Below are positions 40,743-49,388 of a stretch of DNA of 64,000 bases, piece after piece; positions within the stretch are counted from its first letter, which is position 1; each line of letters begins with the position of its first letter. The stretch is taken from assembly GCA_964467925.1 (NCBI GenBank), contig CAYXSX010000002.1, forward strand, positions 62,001-126,000, given 5' to 3'. The notes below the pieces were generated by a model, which did not search any database, had not been told where the DNA came from, and was given only the letters and a program-made list of their open reading frames with translations. Made by a program: the position numbers and the translations under genes. This DNA is from CAYXSX01 sp964467925 (lineage in GTDB: Bacteria; Pseudomonadota; Alphaproteobacteria; Micavibrionales; Micavibrionaceae).

Positions 40743-41768
40743 TCATTTCAGAGCTTTGAAAATTTTAAAGCCCTCGCCCTCGTGTAATTTTTGGGCGCTG
40801 GTGAAATATTGCGAAAGCGCGGTTTCGTAAGGAAGCTGGATATTGGCGACCATGTAAAGCGCCCCGCCGGGCTTTAGTGCGGCGGCGGCGTTCTTGATAA
40901 AGGCAAGGCCGATATCGGCATCTGTGCTTTTGCCCTCATGGAAGGGCGGGTTCATTATGACCCAGTCCAGCCCGCTTGCCGCGCCGGACGGCATTCCCAG
41001 ATCTTCCCACAAATACCGCACGGGTGTTTTAAAGTTTCCAAGATTTTCCTGCGCCGCCTTGAGCGCGCGAAAATCGGCATCGAGGCAAAGAAGAGAGGCG
41101 GGAGCGGAGCTTTCGAGAATATGGCGGGAAAGATAGCCGTAGCCACAACCGAAATCCGCACCGTCTCCGCTCAGGTTATTGGGCAGATGGCGGGTGAGAA
41201 TTTCCGAACCGCGGTCGATTTTATCCCAGCCGAACATGCCGGGTTGGGAGTGAAAACGGCCGTCTAAAACGGGCTGCAGCTTTCCGGCCACAAGCCATAC
41301 ATCAAGGGCAGGGCTTTTCGCGGCGGGTTTCGAGCCCCAGACCACGCGGCATTTGTTTTTGACATCCTGATTGATGTTTTCAAGGCCGATCTCCGCCGCC
41401 AGCTTGGCAAGCGTCTTGCCGCCCGCATCATTCGCCGCGGCAATCACCAGCGTGCCGCCCTCGCTTAAGGCGTTGCAGGCAAGGGCGAGTAAATATTGCG
41501 TCTCCGGTTTGCTTTTGGGTGCGCGTATGAGAGCGAGGTCATAAGGCGGGGTGATATTTTCCGGCAGGGAGGTAACGCCGTGGCCGTCATCCTGCAGCGC
41601 GGAGGCATCTGGTTTGAAATATTGCTGGAGCGTTATGTGGCGAGAGGCGATTTTGCGCAGCGCCGGATGGGGCCGGGCATTGAGGAACAGCACACCGTTA
41701 TCCGGCCCGCCAAAATCAAGCGCGGCAGTATCGAAAGGATAGAAAAGCGTTTCCAGCGCAGGGTCCAT
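40743..41768 (-). CDS. RsmC-like rRNA (guanine-N2) methyltransferase
   Basis: This 341-residue protein has the two-domain layout of RsmC/RlmG: a degenerate N-terminal methyltransferase-like domain and a catalytic C-terminal one. The active domain has GADFGCGYGYLSRHIL for SAM binding and WVIMNPPFHEG, the NPPF motif that positions the guanine amino group. GRFHSQPGMFGWDKIDRGSE is a hallmark of the RsmC type. Its exact rRNA target is not certain from sequence. The gene stands alone between palindromic repeats. Confidence 0.88.
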   Translation of the reverse strand: MDPALETLFYPFDTAALDFGGPDNGVLFLNARPHPALRKIASRHITLQQYFKPDASALQDDGHGVTSLPENITPPYDLALIRAPKSKPETQYLLALACNALSEGGTLVIAAANDAGGKTLAKLAAEIGLENINQDVKNKCRVVWGSKPAAKSPALDVWLVAGKLQPVLDGRFHSQPGMFGWDKIDRGSEILTRHLPNNLSGDGADFGCGYGYLSRHILESSAPASLLCLDADFRALKAAQENLGNFKTPVRYLWEDLGMPSGAASGLDWVIMNPPFHEGKSTDADIGLAFIKNAAAALKPGGALYMVANIQLPYETALSQYFTSAQKLHEGEGFKIFKALK

Positions 41769-41847
41769 GATTGTTTTTAATATCTATTTGGCCATGCGCC
41801 TAGTTTTAAATGGGCATACTGTGTTTTCAGGTTGGTACTTTGAACCG

Positions 41848-41916
41848 TCATTACCCGGCCTCGTCCGGGTAATCCATCGGACAGGTGGATCACCCGCATA
41901 AAGCGGGTGATGACGA
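41848..41916. repeat. Dispersed palindromic repeat, GTCATTACCCG type
   Basis: The outer ends are CGTCATTACCCGG and GGGTGATGACG, with inner hairpins GGCCTCGTCCGGG and CACCCGC...GCGGGTG. It lies between the RsmC-like gene and the sulfotransferase gene. Confidence 0.8.
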
Positions 41917-41946
41917 ATGGGAGTGGGGGAGGCTAAAAAGTCTGGT

Positions 41947-42834
41947 TTACCCCTTCCGCCATTGGGGGATGGGGGCGCCGAGAAGAGTTTCGAGTTTCTC
42001 GATTTCGGGCAGGAGGCGCTCAGACAGCCATTCAAGGTCATCAGCGGGGATGGGAGTAGTCAGTCCCGGAAGGTTTTCACGCCCGAAAAGAAGATGCTTG
42101 AGGCCGAGTTGCTTGGCGATATTGATGACCGAATGAAGCTCGCGGTCGCGCGCCCATTCCGCCGCACTTTGGGCGGGCCCGGCGATAAAGGGGGGTCTTG
42201 GATGTGTGCTGACATTTACGGGCCGGGCGGTATCGTGGCAGGGCGCGATATAGTTCAGATGCAAGATGCGGCAGATGCGGCGCAGAAAGGTATCAGAATC
42301 GTTTTCAAGGTCTTCCTGAAACACGAAATTGATATTTTCCAGACCGAAAAGGTTTCCCCAGCGCGTTAAATGCCCGGCGTAATGGCTGGTGGTCAGGATG
42401 CGGGGGAGATCAGCGGCGGCCTCTCTTAAACTGCCGCTGACCAGACCGTAACGGCGGAAATGGCGGTAAAGCGAATAAGAGCGCGTGACCGGGTGGCGCA
42501 GCGGGCAAAGCAGCGTAACCGCAGGGCCGCATAATTCGAAAACGCGAGAAGGGGCGTGAGCATGATCGAAGGCGGTGGTGGCGGCCTCCATCACAATTCT
42601 ATGTTGAGGTTTAGGACGGAATTTTGCGGTGTAAAAACCCGCGCCCTTGGCATAGTGGCGGTCGAAGAAAAAAACTTCTTTTACGCCCGTGGGAAGGCAG
42701 ACATCGCCGCGAAAGCGCATATAACGGTCGAGCCAGCTCGTGCCCGTGCGCTGGGGTCCTATACATAGAGTAAAGGGCTTGTCATCGAAAAGCGGGGCCG
42801 CTAAAACACCTTGCAGGTTGCCTTGGGCGTGCAT
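41947..42834 (-). CDS. Sulfotransferase-family protein
   Basis: The PAPS-binding loop is FTLCIGPQRTGTSWLDRYM near the N-terminus, and the 3'-phosphate motif appears as CPLRHPVTRSYSLY. These mark the sulfotransferase family, which moves sulfate from PAPS to an alcohol or amine on a carbohydrate, lipid or peptide. The acceptor cannot be told. The ATG at 42834 is used; a GTG at 42858 would add 8 residues. No PAPS-synthesis gene is nearby. The protein has about 295 residues, normal for the class. Confidence 0.85.
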   Translation of the reverse strand: MHAQGNLQGVLAAPLFDDKPFTLCIGPQRTGTSWLDRYMRFRGDVCLPTGVKEVFFFDRHYAKGAGFYTAKFRPKPQHRIVMEAATTAFDHAHAPSRVFELCGPAVTLLCPLRHPVTRSYSLYRHFRRYGLVSGSLREAAADLPRILTTSHYAGHLTRWGNLFGLENINFVFQEDLENDSDTFLRRICRILHLNYIAPCHDTARPVNVSTHPRPPFIAGPAQSAAEWARDRELHSVINIAKQLGLKHLLFGRENLPGLTTPIPADDLEWLSERLLPEIEKLETLLGAPIPQWRKG

Positions 42835-42991
42835 GAATCCGTTCCATATTTTGGGCACCAGCCGCGTGGCTTTTGCCGCTATTTAATGATAAGGGTCTGT
42901 ACGAAGTGTTTCTTCAAGACTAAGTGTTTCGCACCGGAAATACAACCGTATGTTTATAAATTTTTTCAATACAACCAAGGCGTTATAACCC

Positions 42992-44386
42992 ATGACTGCA
43001 CACACCAAGCCTGTTTCCCCTGCCGACCTGCCTTATAAAAACAAGGGCGATTTGACGACGGGGTCGGTAAGAGGGCATCTGGCGCGCCTGACCCTGCCTA
43101 TGATCTGGGGCTTGCTGGCGGTGATTTCGATGCAGCTTGCCGATACCTATTTTATATCCATGCTGGGGACCACAGAGCTGGCGGCGGTGAGTTTTACTTT
43201 TCCGGTCACGATGATCCTGAGCCATTTTGTGTTCGGGATTAATATCGCGCTGTCTTCCGTCGTTTCGCGGCTGATTGGCGGCAAGCAGATGGAGGATGTA
43301 AAACGCATTGTTTTGCACGGTTTGATTTTCGCTGTGGCGTTAACGGCGCTCATCGCCGCCGGAACGCTTGCGTTTATGGACCCGTTATTTTCCGCAATGG
43401 GCGCGGATGAAATTTCGCGCGAAATTATCTGGCAGTATATGCCGCTCTGGCTTTTGGCCTCTATTATTCTTGCCGTTCCGGTGAACGCCAATTCCGCGAT
43501 ACGGGCGGCGGGCGATACGCTGATCCCTGCGCTGGTCATGACCACGGTGGCGGTTGTGAACGTGGCGCTGGACCCGGTTTTTATTTTCGGCCTTTTTGGC
43601 GCACCGGAAATGGGAGTAAAGGGCGCGGCGTTGGCAACCGTGATCGCCAATATTTGCGCGCTGGGGCTGGCGCTATATTTCCTAGTGGCGAAAAAAGACC
43701 TGGTTTGTTTGAAGGGCTTGAAACTGGCGCAGTTCGGGGATTCATTCAAGCGGCTGATCGTGATCGCCATTCCGGCGGGTATTACCAATATCATCATGCC
43801 CTTTACCAATGCGGTGATTGTTGCGCTTCTGGCGACCAGCGGGGCGGAAGTGGTGGCAGCGTTCGGTGTGGCAAGTCGTGTGGAGGCGCTGGCTATGCTG
43901 CTGGTGATTTCGCTGGCGCTGGGGCTGGCGCCGATTGTCGGGCAGAACTGGGGCGCGCGGAATTTCGGGCGCGTGCATGAGGCGATCAATCAGGCGATTC
44001 TATTCAATTTTATCTGGTCGGCGGGGGTGGCCGTTGTGCTGGGGTTGTTTGCGCGCAGCATCGCGGGCGCGTTTTCGGACGATCCGACCGTAATTAAATA
44101 CGCTGCGCTGTTTTTCTGGATCGTGCCGTTTTCCTACGCGTTCGGGAATCTGGTGATGGGGTGGGCGTCGTCGTTCAACGCCATGGGCATGCCGCAAAAG
44201 GCGTTTGTCATGATCGTGGCCAAGGCATTCGCGATTACTATTCCGACCGTGTATCTGGGCGAGGTGTTTTACGGTGTAGAGGGGCTATTCGTCGCGCTCG
44301 CGGCCTCGAACGTGGTTTCAGGCATATTGTTTCACTGGCTGAGCTGGCGTAGCTGCCGGGCGTATGAGCAGGGGCAGGGCTCCTAG
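42992..44386 (+). CDS. MATE-family efflux transporter
   Basis: The 464-residue inner-membrane protein has about 12 hydrophobic segments in two equal halves. It begins with a polar lead and LTLPMIWGLLAVISMQLADTYF, the usual first helix, with QLADTYFISMLG in the position of the family's vDtxfvG motif. Later, AVPVNANSAIRAAGDT and PIVGQNWGAR fit MATE helices. MATE proteins export cationic drugs and metabolites using sodium or protons. Its stop overlaps the convergent AsmA-like gene by 4 bases. Confidence 0.93.
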   Translation: MTAHTKPVSPADLPYKNKGDLTTGSVRGHLARLTLPMIWGLLAVISMQLADTYFISMLGTTELAAVSFTFPVTMILSHFVFGINIALSSVVSRLIGGKQMEDVKRIVLHGLIFAVALTALIAAGTLAFMDPLFSAMGADEISREIIWQYMPLWLLASIILAVPVNANSAIRAAGDTLIPALVMTTVAVVNVALDPVFIFGLFGAPEMGVKGAALATVIANICALGLALYFLVAKKDLVCLKGLKLAQFGDSFKRLIVIAIPAGITNIIMPFTNAVIVALLATSGAEVVAAFGVASRVEALAMLLVISLALGLAPIVGQNWGARNFGRVHEAINQAILFNFIWSAGVAVVLGLFARSIAGAFSDDPTVIKYAALFFWIVPFSYAFGNLVMGWASSFNAMGMPQKAFVMIVAKAFAITIPTVYLGEVFYGVEGLFVALAASNVVSGILFHWLSWRSCRAYEQGQGS

Positions 44387-45297
44387 TAATCGAAGAGTTT
44401 TTTCTGCTCCTCATTGGCCTCGCTGCCGGTGCTTTCCTCTTCTTCGGGTGCGCTTTCGGTTTCTTCAGTTTCTTCGTCAGCGCCGAACAAATTTCTCTTA
44501 AAAAAGCTGCCTACGTCTTTTGCTCCGCCCTTGATGGCGTCACCGACCAAGGGAACTTCGAGAATAACCGGCACTCCAAGCGTGGTTAAGACTGCGCTGG
44601 ACAAACCTCTGAGCATTCCGGCCTTCGCGGCGCTGGTGTTGAATTTATCGGAAACCTCCGCCCATATCTGTGCGATGGCTTCTTTTGCCAGCACGCCGTT
44701 TTCTTTTTCGCCGATAGCGCTCATTTCAATGGTGGAGACCTTGATACTGCCGACATCGACGTCTTCCAGCAGCAGAGCAGGTTTCAGGGTGGATTCGGCG
44801 ATGGTCAGTTTCTTGATGATGACTTTAACTTTTTCTTCCGGCTCGGCGGCGCTTCGCGGTTTTTTCTTGCTGTTGGCGGTGACGTTTTCGCGGATCTTGC
44901 TGAAATTCGTACCGGAACTTGTGACGGCTGCATAAGCCTCGGTACCGCTGACATTGATGTTTTCAAACACCAGAAGCTCGCGTGAAAGCTTGCTGGCCGT
45001 GATGCTGATAGATTTTACCTTAAGAGCGTGGGGTTTTTTGAAGCCATCAGGGTTGTCGATTTCAAGATTTTCTACTTTTACAGTTCGTGAGGGCACGTCT
45101 ACGGTCATACTGCCGATACTGACCGGAACGCCGAGGGTTTCGCTGGCAATATCCTCTGTCATATTTTTGGCGATGTTGCTTAGGTTCATGTAGAAGTAAA
45201 GACCCGCGCCAAGGATGAGTAGCAGGATAAGAGCGACCGCGCCCAATATGGCCTTTGGCAAAGGTGATTTGGAATCGGTTGATGTCGGCTCGGTCAT
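44383..45297 (-). CDS. AsmA-like membrane-anchored protein
   Basis: The ATG at 45297, after GGGGAGCACTGTC, gives a 304-residue protein. A single N-terminal membrane helix (AILGAVALILLLILGAGLYF) is followed by an AsmA/DUF748-type start: IASETLGVPVSIGSMTVDVPSRTVKVENLEIDNP. These periplasmic beta-rich proteins are linked to lipid transport and outer-membrane quality. The C-terminus is very acidic and probably disordered (EETEETESAPEEEE). The longer frame to 45426 overlaps the hsp20 terminator and is not used. Confidence 0.75.
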   Translation of the reverse strand: MTEPTSTDSKSPLPKAILGAVALILLLILGAGLYFYMNLSNIAKNMTEDIASETLGVPVSIGSMTVDVPSRTVKVENLEIDNPDGFKKPHALKVKSISITASKLSRELLVFENINVSGTEAYAAVTSSGTNFSKIRENVTANSKKKPRSAAEPEEKVKVIIKKLTIAESTLKPALLLEDVDVGSIKVSTIEMSAIGEKENGVLAKEAIAQIWAEVSDKFNTSAAKAGMLRGLSSAVLTTLGVPVILEVPLVGDAIKGGAKDVGSFFKRNLFGADEETEETESAPEEEESTGSEANEEQKKLFDY

Positions 45298-45352
45298 GAC
45301 AGTGCTCCCCTTTTTTGAATCTTCGATACGACTCTTTGTAACGGATTTTGCC

Positions 45353-45416
45353 GCAAAAAAGAAGGCCCGCCCTTCGCCGGCTCGGGGAGAGAGGTAAGGA
45401 CGGCGAAAGGCAGGCC
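45353..45416 (-). terminator. Intrinsic terminator of hsp20
   Basis: On the minus strand, GGCCTGCCTTTCGCCG (45401-45416) pairs with CGGCGAAGGGCGGGCC (45364-45379), followed by TTCTTTTTTG. It lies about 85 bases past the hsp20 stop. Confidence 0.85.
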
Positions 45417-45499
45417 CAGATGTCAAAAGCGGGGAAGGCGCTTTTGACGGTGGTTAAAGATTTCCTTCGGCGCGGAGCGCCTCGGGATGAAAAATTGTC

Positions 45500-45982
45500 T
45501 TATTTCTTGGCCTTGGCGGTTTTGCCGAGGAGTGATTTTCCGCCGCCGCTGCTGATCTGGATCATGCGGGGCTTTTTCTCCTCCGGCACTTCGCGCACCA
45601 ACTCGATAGTCAAAAGACCGTCGCTGAGGTCCGCGCCCTCCACACGGATGTGGTCGGCAAGGCGGAATACGCGCTCGAAACTGCGTGCGGCGATACCACG
45701 ATGAAGATAGGTCTTGCCCTTTTCTTCCTCACTTGCCGTTTGCGAGCCGCTGATTTTCAGACGGTCATTCTCGACCATAATGTCGAGATCCGCGCCGGAA
45801 AATCCGGCCACGGCCAGCGTGATGCGGTATTCATCTTCGCCGAGCTTTTCGATGTTATAAGGGGGATATGCCTCGAAATGTTTATCAGCGCTGTCGCTGA
45901 GCAGGGATTCGAACAGATCGTTGAATCTGTCGAAGCCGACACTTTGACGCATTAAGGGTGTAAAAGTTGCTAGTTGGTTCAT
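45500..45982 (-). CDS. Hsp20-family small heat shock protein (IbpA-like)
   Basis: The 160-residue protein carries the alpha-crystallin domain: YPPYNIEKLGEDEYRITLAV, LKISGSQTASEEEKGKTYLHRGIAARSFERVF and DGLLTIELVREVPEEKKPRMIQI. The start FDRFNDLFESL matches IbpA. Small heat shock proteins hold unfolding proteins in the cytoplasm for later refolding. An RNA leader with the features of a ROSE thermometer covers its ribosome site, and a heat-shock-like promoter lies upstream. Confidence 0.93.
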   Translation of the reverse strand: MNQLATFTPLMRQSVGFDRFNDLFESLLSDSADKHFEAYPPYNIEKLGEDEYRITLAVAGFSGADLDIMVENDRLKISGSQTASEEEKGKTYLHRGIAARSFERVFRLADHIRVEGADLSDGLLTIELVREVPEEKKPRMIQISSGGGKSLLGKTAKAKK

Positions 45983-46065
45983 TTTGACCTCCTACATATA
46001 GCAAGGTTAAAGCCAAATTTGTTTGGCTTGGTTACGATCTGAAGGACCCTTAATAGGCGTCCCGA
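45983..46065 (-). ncRNA. ROSE-type RNA thermometer before hsp20
   Basis: On the minus strand the last hairpin pairs CCTTGCT (46000-46006) with the ribosome site AGGAGG (45988-45993), the arrangement of the ROSE element with its TTGCT signature. Two further hairpins precede it: GCCAAACAAATTTGGC (46012-46027) and GGAC...GTCC (46044-46062). Heating would open the weak last stem and expose the ribosome site. This is the known form of control for alphaproteobacterial small heat shock genes. Confidence 0.78.
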
Positions 46066-46074
46066 TCACTTTCT

Positions 46075-46104
46075 ATGATATAAAATTGCTGAGAAATTTG
46101 TCAA
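46075..46104 (-). promoter_or_regulatory. Promoter of hsp20, heat-shock-like
   Basis: On the minus strand CTTGACA (with TTGACA at 46099-46104) is spaced 16 bases from TATATCAT (46075-46082). It fits the alphaproteobacterial RpoH pattern CTTGAC...TATNT and would also serve sigma-70. The start site would lie just upstream of the ROSE leader. Confidence 0.6.
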
Positions 46105-46217
46105 GTTTTTGAAATTAAATCATTTAATATCAACATGATAGATAAAGCCGCGCGATTAACCATAAATTAAACCAAACGCGTCATGATGGATGTAGGTTTT
46201 TAACGAGGGATTTTATT

Positions 46218-47138
46218 ATGACAGAACAAAAACTATCAGCAGGGTTTGAGAGTAGCGTCAAAAAAATTGCGTTTCCTGCGCCTTCAGCAGACGCGGCGCT
46301 TAGTCAGCCGCAAGATACTATTAAAATCAATCCGTTGGATGTTCCAAGATTTTATATGGACACCGTTGATTTTGATAAATCTCCTGTAAAAGTTCGATAT
46401 ACGGACGGCAGCGAGCAAAGCTTTGAAAAAGTGTTTCAGGTTGATGATCAGGAGAGCGGCTTTTTTGGAATTGTATATAAAAACCCCGCGGATGGGCATG
46501 CCGTCATTTTATTTAAAGGCATGGATTTGCCGGTTATAGACGTTCGAATGGGAACGGATTCCAATGCATGGAAGGACCTTTATTCCTCTGTAGCAGGTAA
46601 CTGGTTTGGTACTTTGAGTGAGCAGATTAAACCGGCACAGGATACTTTTTTCCAGGTAGCGCGAGAAGAATACGGAATTTCGTCAAGGGAGGTCGTTGGT
46701 TATTCTCTTGGTGGGCAACTGGCCAAGGATCTTGCTATCCGGCATGGTGCGCAAGGGCAGGTCTTCGGCGACGTTCCGCTGCCTGATGTAGGTTACGATC
46801 CTAAGGCTGTCGGGCGTGTTCACCAGAATATCATCGCCATAAAACTGACCGATGAAGACATACCTTTTGAATCGACTCTGGGCACTATCAATTCAAATAG
46901 AACGCTTGTTCTGGATGAAAATGAAACGTGGTGGGAAGAGATAATTGATTCCATTCCTTTACTAGATCATATGCCGCAAAGTTTTGTTAGAGAGAGCAAA
47001 AATTTTGAAGAAATACCGGAAAACGCCGCAAAACTGAAAGCTGTTCTTGATCAGTCCCGTGATTTTAGCCCCGCTCCTAAACCGGAGGAACCCGATTATG
47101 ACTTTAAATGGGCTGATCCGCAGACTTTGAGCCCCTAG
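46218..47138 (+). CDS. Lipase-like alpha/beta hydrolase
   Basis: The 306-residue protein contains a nucleophile elbow, EVVGYSLGGQLAKDLAIRHG, where Ser sits in G-x-S-x-G-G. This pattern is typical of class 3 lipases and phospholipase A1-like (DUF2974) proteins. A plausible acidic residue lies in KLTDEDIPFES and a His in PLLDHMPQSFV. No signal peptide is seen, though such proteins are sometimes exported by type I or VI systems. It is AT-rich and preceded by GAGGGATTTTATT. Its 3' end overlaps the convergent symporter gene by 35 bases. Confidence 0.75.
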   Translation: MTEQKLSAGFESSVKKIAFPAPSADAALSQPQDTIKINPLDVPRFYMDTVDFDKSPVKVRYTDGSEQSFEKVFQVDDQESGFFGIVYKNPADGHAVILFKGMDLPVIDVRMGTDSNAWKDLYSSVAGNWFGTLSEQIKPAQDTFFQVAREEYGISSREVVGYSLGGQLAKDLAIRHGAQGQVFGDVPLPDVGYDPKAVGRVHQNIIAIKLTDEDIPFESTLGTINSNRTLVLDENETWWEEIIDSIPLLDHMPQSFVRESKNFEEIPENAAKLKAVLDQSRDFSPAPKPEEPDYDFKWADPQTLSP

Positions 47139-48599
47139 CGAGAGACAAAATCCCGTAAGTCACAAACCCCGCCATCATGCCCGGCACGAGGTCGAGCAGA
47201 ACCGTGTGCCAGCCAAGAACGTAGCGCCAGAGCGCCATGACGGCAAAACCCGTGACCATCATGATGAGCGTCTGACGCTGGGTCACGGTAAAGCCCAGAA
47301 GCTGGAGAATGATAAAGGGCACGATAGCGCTGCCCATACCGCCCCACGCAAGGATGACGAGCGCGAGTACGCCCTTGGTGGCCACAAGTGCGATGGCAGT
47401 GATCAGAATGACGATCAGGATCGTGCCGAGACGGGCGAAAAAGTAAGAGTTTTTCCACTGCGGTGCGAATTCGGGAATGATTTGCTGCGTCAGTGCCGAA
47501 GAGGCGGAGAGCAGAAGCGAATCCGCCGTCGACATGGTGGCGGAAAACAGCCCGGCGATTAAAAGGCCCACAAGCACGGGCGGCAGGAGGTCCTGCCACA
47601 ATAGCGGGATAGATAATTCGGGATCGAAGGTTTCGGCATGCGGGATCAGGATGCGGCCGATAAGTCCGCTCATCACCGCCAGTACCAGCACGACGATGCG
47701 CCAGCCGACATAGATGCGGCGCGCGGTCGCAATGTCGGCATCGCATTTGGCGACCATGTGCCGGACCATTAATTGCGGCTGTCCCAATATACCGATACCG
47801 AAGAAAAACCAGCCCACGGCAGCGGATAAAAGCGTGATGCGGAAGGGGTTGGTGAGATCGGGGTCGATGGCGGTGAGCTGGCTCCACATTTCGCCAAAGC
47901 CCCCGATTTTATCAAGTCCGGCGACGATCAGGATCAGCAGGGAAAGCATGATGATGAGAGCTTGCGCCGCGTCCGTCCAGATCGAGGCGCGGATGCCGCC
48001 CGCCCAGCAATAGGCCAGAAGAACGCCCGCGCCGATCAGCACGAAGGCGGTGAAATTCCAGTCGAACAAAGCTGCGCCGACTTTTGCGCCCGCCACCAAT
48101 TGTGCCGCGCAATAGGTGCCCATGAANNNNNNNNNNTGAAAATGACGGTCAGGACGGCGGTAAGAAAACTGATTTTCGGCATTTCCTTTTCGCCCAGCTT
48201 GCCGACAAGCGAGGGATAGGTATGCAGCCCCTTTTTACAGGAAATTTGACGCACCTTGTTTCCGGCGATGCGCCAGCCGATGTAATCGCCGATCATCAGC
48301 CCCGCCACGGTGTAAATCGCCGTGATGCCGGAGTGATAGGCCAGCCCCGCAAAGCCGATAAACGTCGCGCCGCTGGAGATCGTCGCGCCGAAAGACAGGC
48401 CGACCATCCATGCGGGGATAGAGCGGCTGGCGAGCAGGTAATCGTCGACATTTTCCTTGCGCCAGAACGCCGCCGCAATTCCCAGCAGCGTAAAAAGCGT
48501 AAAAAAGACGAAAAAACTGATCAGCATGGGGGTTAGGTAACCGGAAAAGGACAGGGTTTTCAAGATCAAAAGAAAGGAGGCGGGAGTCAGCCCGCGCAT
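47104..48599 (-). CDS. Sodium:solute symporter (SSS family), broken by an assembly gap
   Basis: This is one inner-membrane gene interrupted by 10 N. The upstream part (to 48137) has KENVDDYLLASRSIPAWMV and SFGATISSGATFIGFAGLAY, typical of PutP/ActP-type symporters. The downstream part resumes GTYCAAQLVAGAKVGAALF and YCWAGGIRASIWTDAAQALI, also family helices. The two parts are in different frames only because of the placeholder gap. Only a few residues seem to be missing, since the two sides nearly meet in the alignment. Starts at ATG 48599 or 48527 are possible. The substrate is not clear. Confidence 0.88.
48127..48136. other. Assembly gap (10 N) in the symporter gene
   Basis: Ten undetermined bases lie inside the symporter coding region. 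The number 10 is probably a placeholder, as the reading frame differs on the two sides while the protein family matches across it. Confidence 0.98.
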
Positions 48600-48735
48600 G
48601 GGCACATGAGCATGCCCATTGATTTTTTGTCAGAAAAGCGTAAGCTGTGGATAACTTTTGCAAGTCTATGTAGATATTCACTAAAAACTGCGCAGGCTGA
48701 GTTTACAGGTAGAAGTTGAACAAGGAGATTCAAAA

Positions 48736-48978
48736 ATGCAACATACATTAAAAACAATCATTCTGACCGGTGTTGCCGTAGGTCTTGGCGCCTGTTCCAC
48801 ATGTGTCGTGAAAGAACCTTACGGCGGAGAGCCATACGTAGAGCGTACGGCAGGCCAAGGTCACGCGATCTGGGGTGACGAATGCAAAACCATGCCTGAG
48901 GCCAAACCCGTTGTGAAAGAAACCCGTGCGGTCACAAGCCCCGCGGCCACAACATTCAGAGCCAAGCAGAGCAAGTAA
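48736..48978 (+). CDS. Small lipoprotein
   Basis: The 80-residue protein has a lipoprotein signal (MQHTLKTIILTGVAVGLGAC) with a lipobox LGAC. The mature part is short and polar, with a second and third Cys (STCVV, DECKTM). AAGGAGATTCAAAA precedes the ATG and a strong terminator follows the stop, so it is a single-gene unit. A palindrome ATGGGCA...TGCCCAT at 48598-48619 lies further upstream. No family is recognised. Confidence 0.8.
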   Translation: MQHTLKTIILTGVAVGLGACSTCVVKEPYGGEPYVERTAGQGHAIWGDECKTMPEAKPVVKETRAVTSPAATTFRAKQSK

Positions 48979-49001
48979 GCGAATAATATTTTTGATACTC
49001 G

Positions 49002-49036
49002 CCCCCGCCCTTAAACAAGGCGGGGGTCTTTTTTAT
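49002..49036 (+). terminator. Intrinsic terminator of the small lipoprotein gene
   Basis: CCCCCGCC (49002-49009) pairs with GGCGGGGG (49019-49026), followed by TCTTTTTTAT. Confidence 0.92.
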
Positions 49037-49107
49037 GTGTGAAAGTTCTATCGGGATGGAACTTTTACGGCTTTGCCCGTTGGCTAAATATAAAAGGAGA
49101 AAATTAA

Positions 49108-49224
49108 ATGCCTGCACAAAGCGATACGATTTACGAGCACATGGAGTCGGCAAGTGAAAGACGGGACGGGGCGTCGGGCTTGCTCGAGATGATCAACAAG
49201 ACCGAGATGAAGATAAAGCACTAG
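49108..49224 (+). CDS. Small protein of 38 residues
   Basis: ATG 49108 follows AAAAGGAGAAAATTAA, a near-ideal ribosome site. The frame reads MPAQSDTIYEHMESASERRD and continues to a Met/Lys-rich helix ending MKIKH. It has no membrane segment and looks like a single amphipathic helix. It lies between two hairpin structures, directly before a perfect 19-bp inverted repeat that could end its transcript. Confidence 0.55.
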   Translation: MPAQSDTIYEHMESASERRDGASGLLEMINKTEMKIKH

Positions 49225-49226
49225 AG

Positions 49227-49321
49227 CAAAGATTTTTTAGTCTGGGCTTGCGTCACTTACGTCGCTCGCGTAGTCTTCTACGCGTCGCTCCTCGTTCCTA
49301 ATCCAGACTAAAAAATCTTTG
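49227..49321. repeat. Long inverted repeat with nested hairpin
   Basis: The 19-base arms CAAAGATTTTTTAGTCTGG (49227-49245) and CCAGACTAAAAAATCTTTG (49303-49321) are perfect complements. Inside, CGCGTAG-TCTT-CTACGCG is a second perfect hairpin. The A/T runs in the arms allow it to act as a terminator in both directions. It could also be a small non-coding mobile element. Confidence 0.85.
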
Positions 49322-49388
49322 TATATATCCCCTGAAAATATATTTCCCCTCCCTGAAGGGAGAGGGACAGAGAGACGTTTAAATTATT

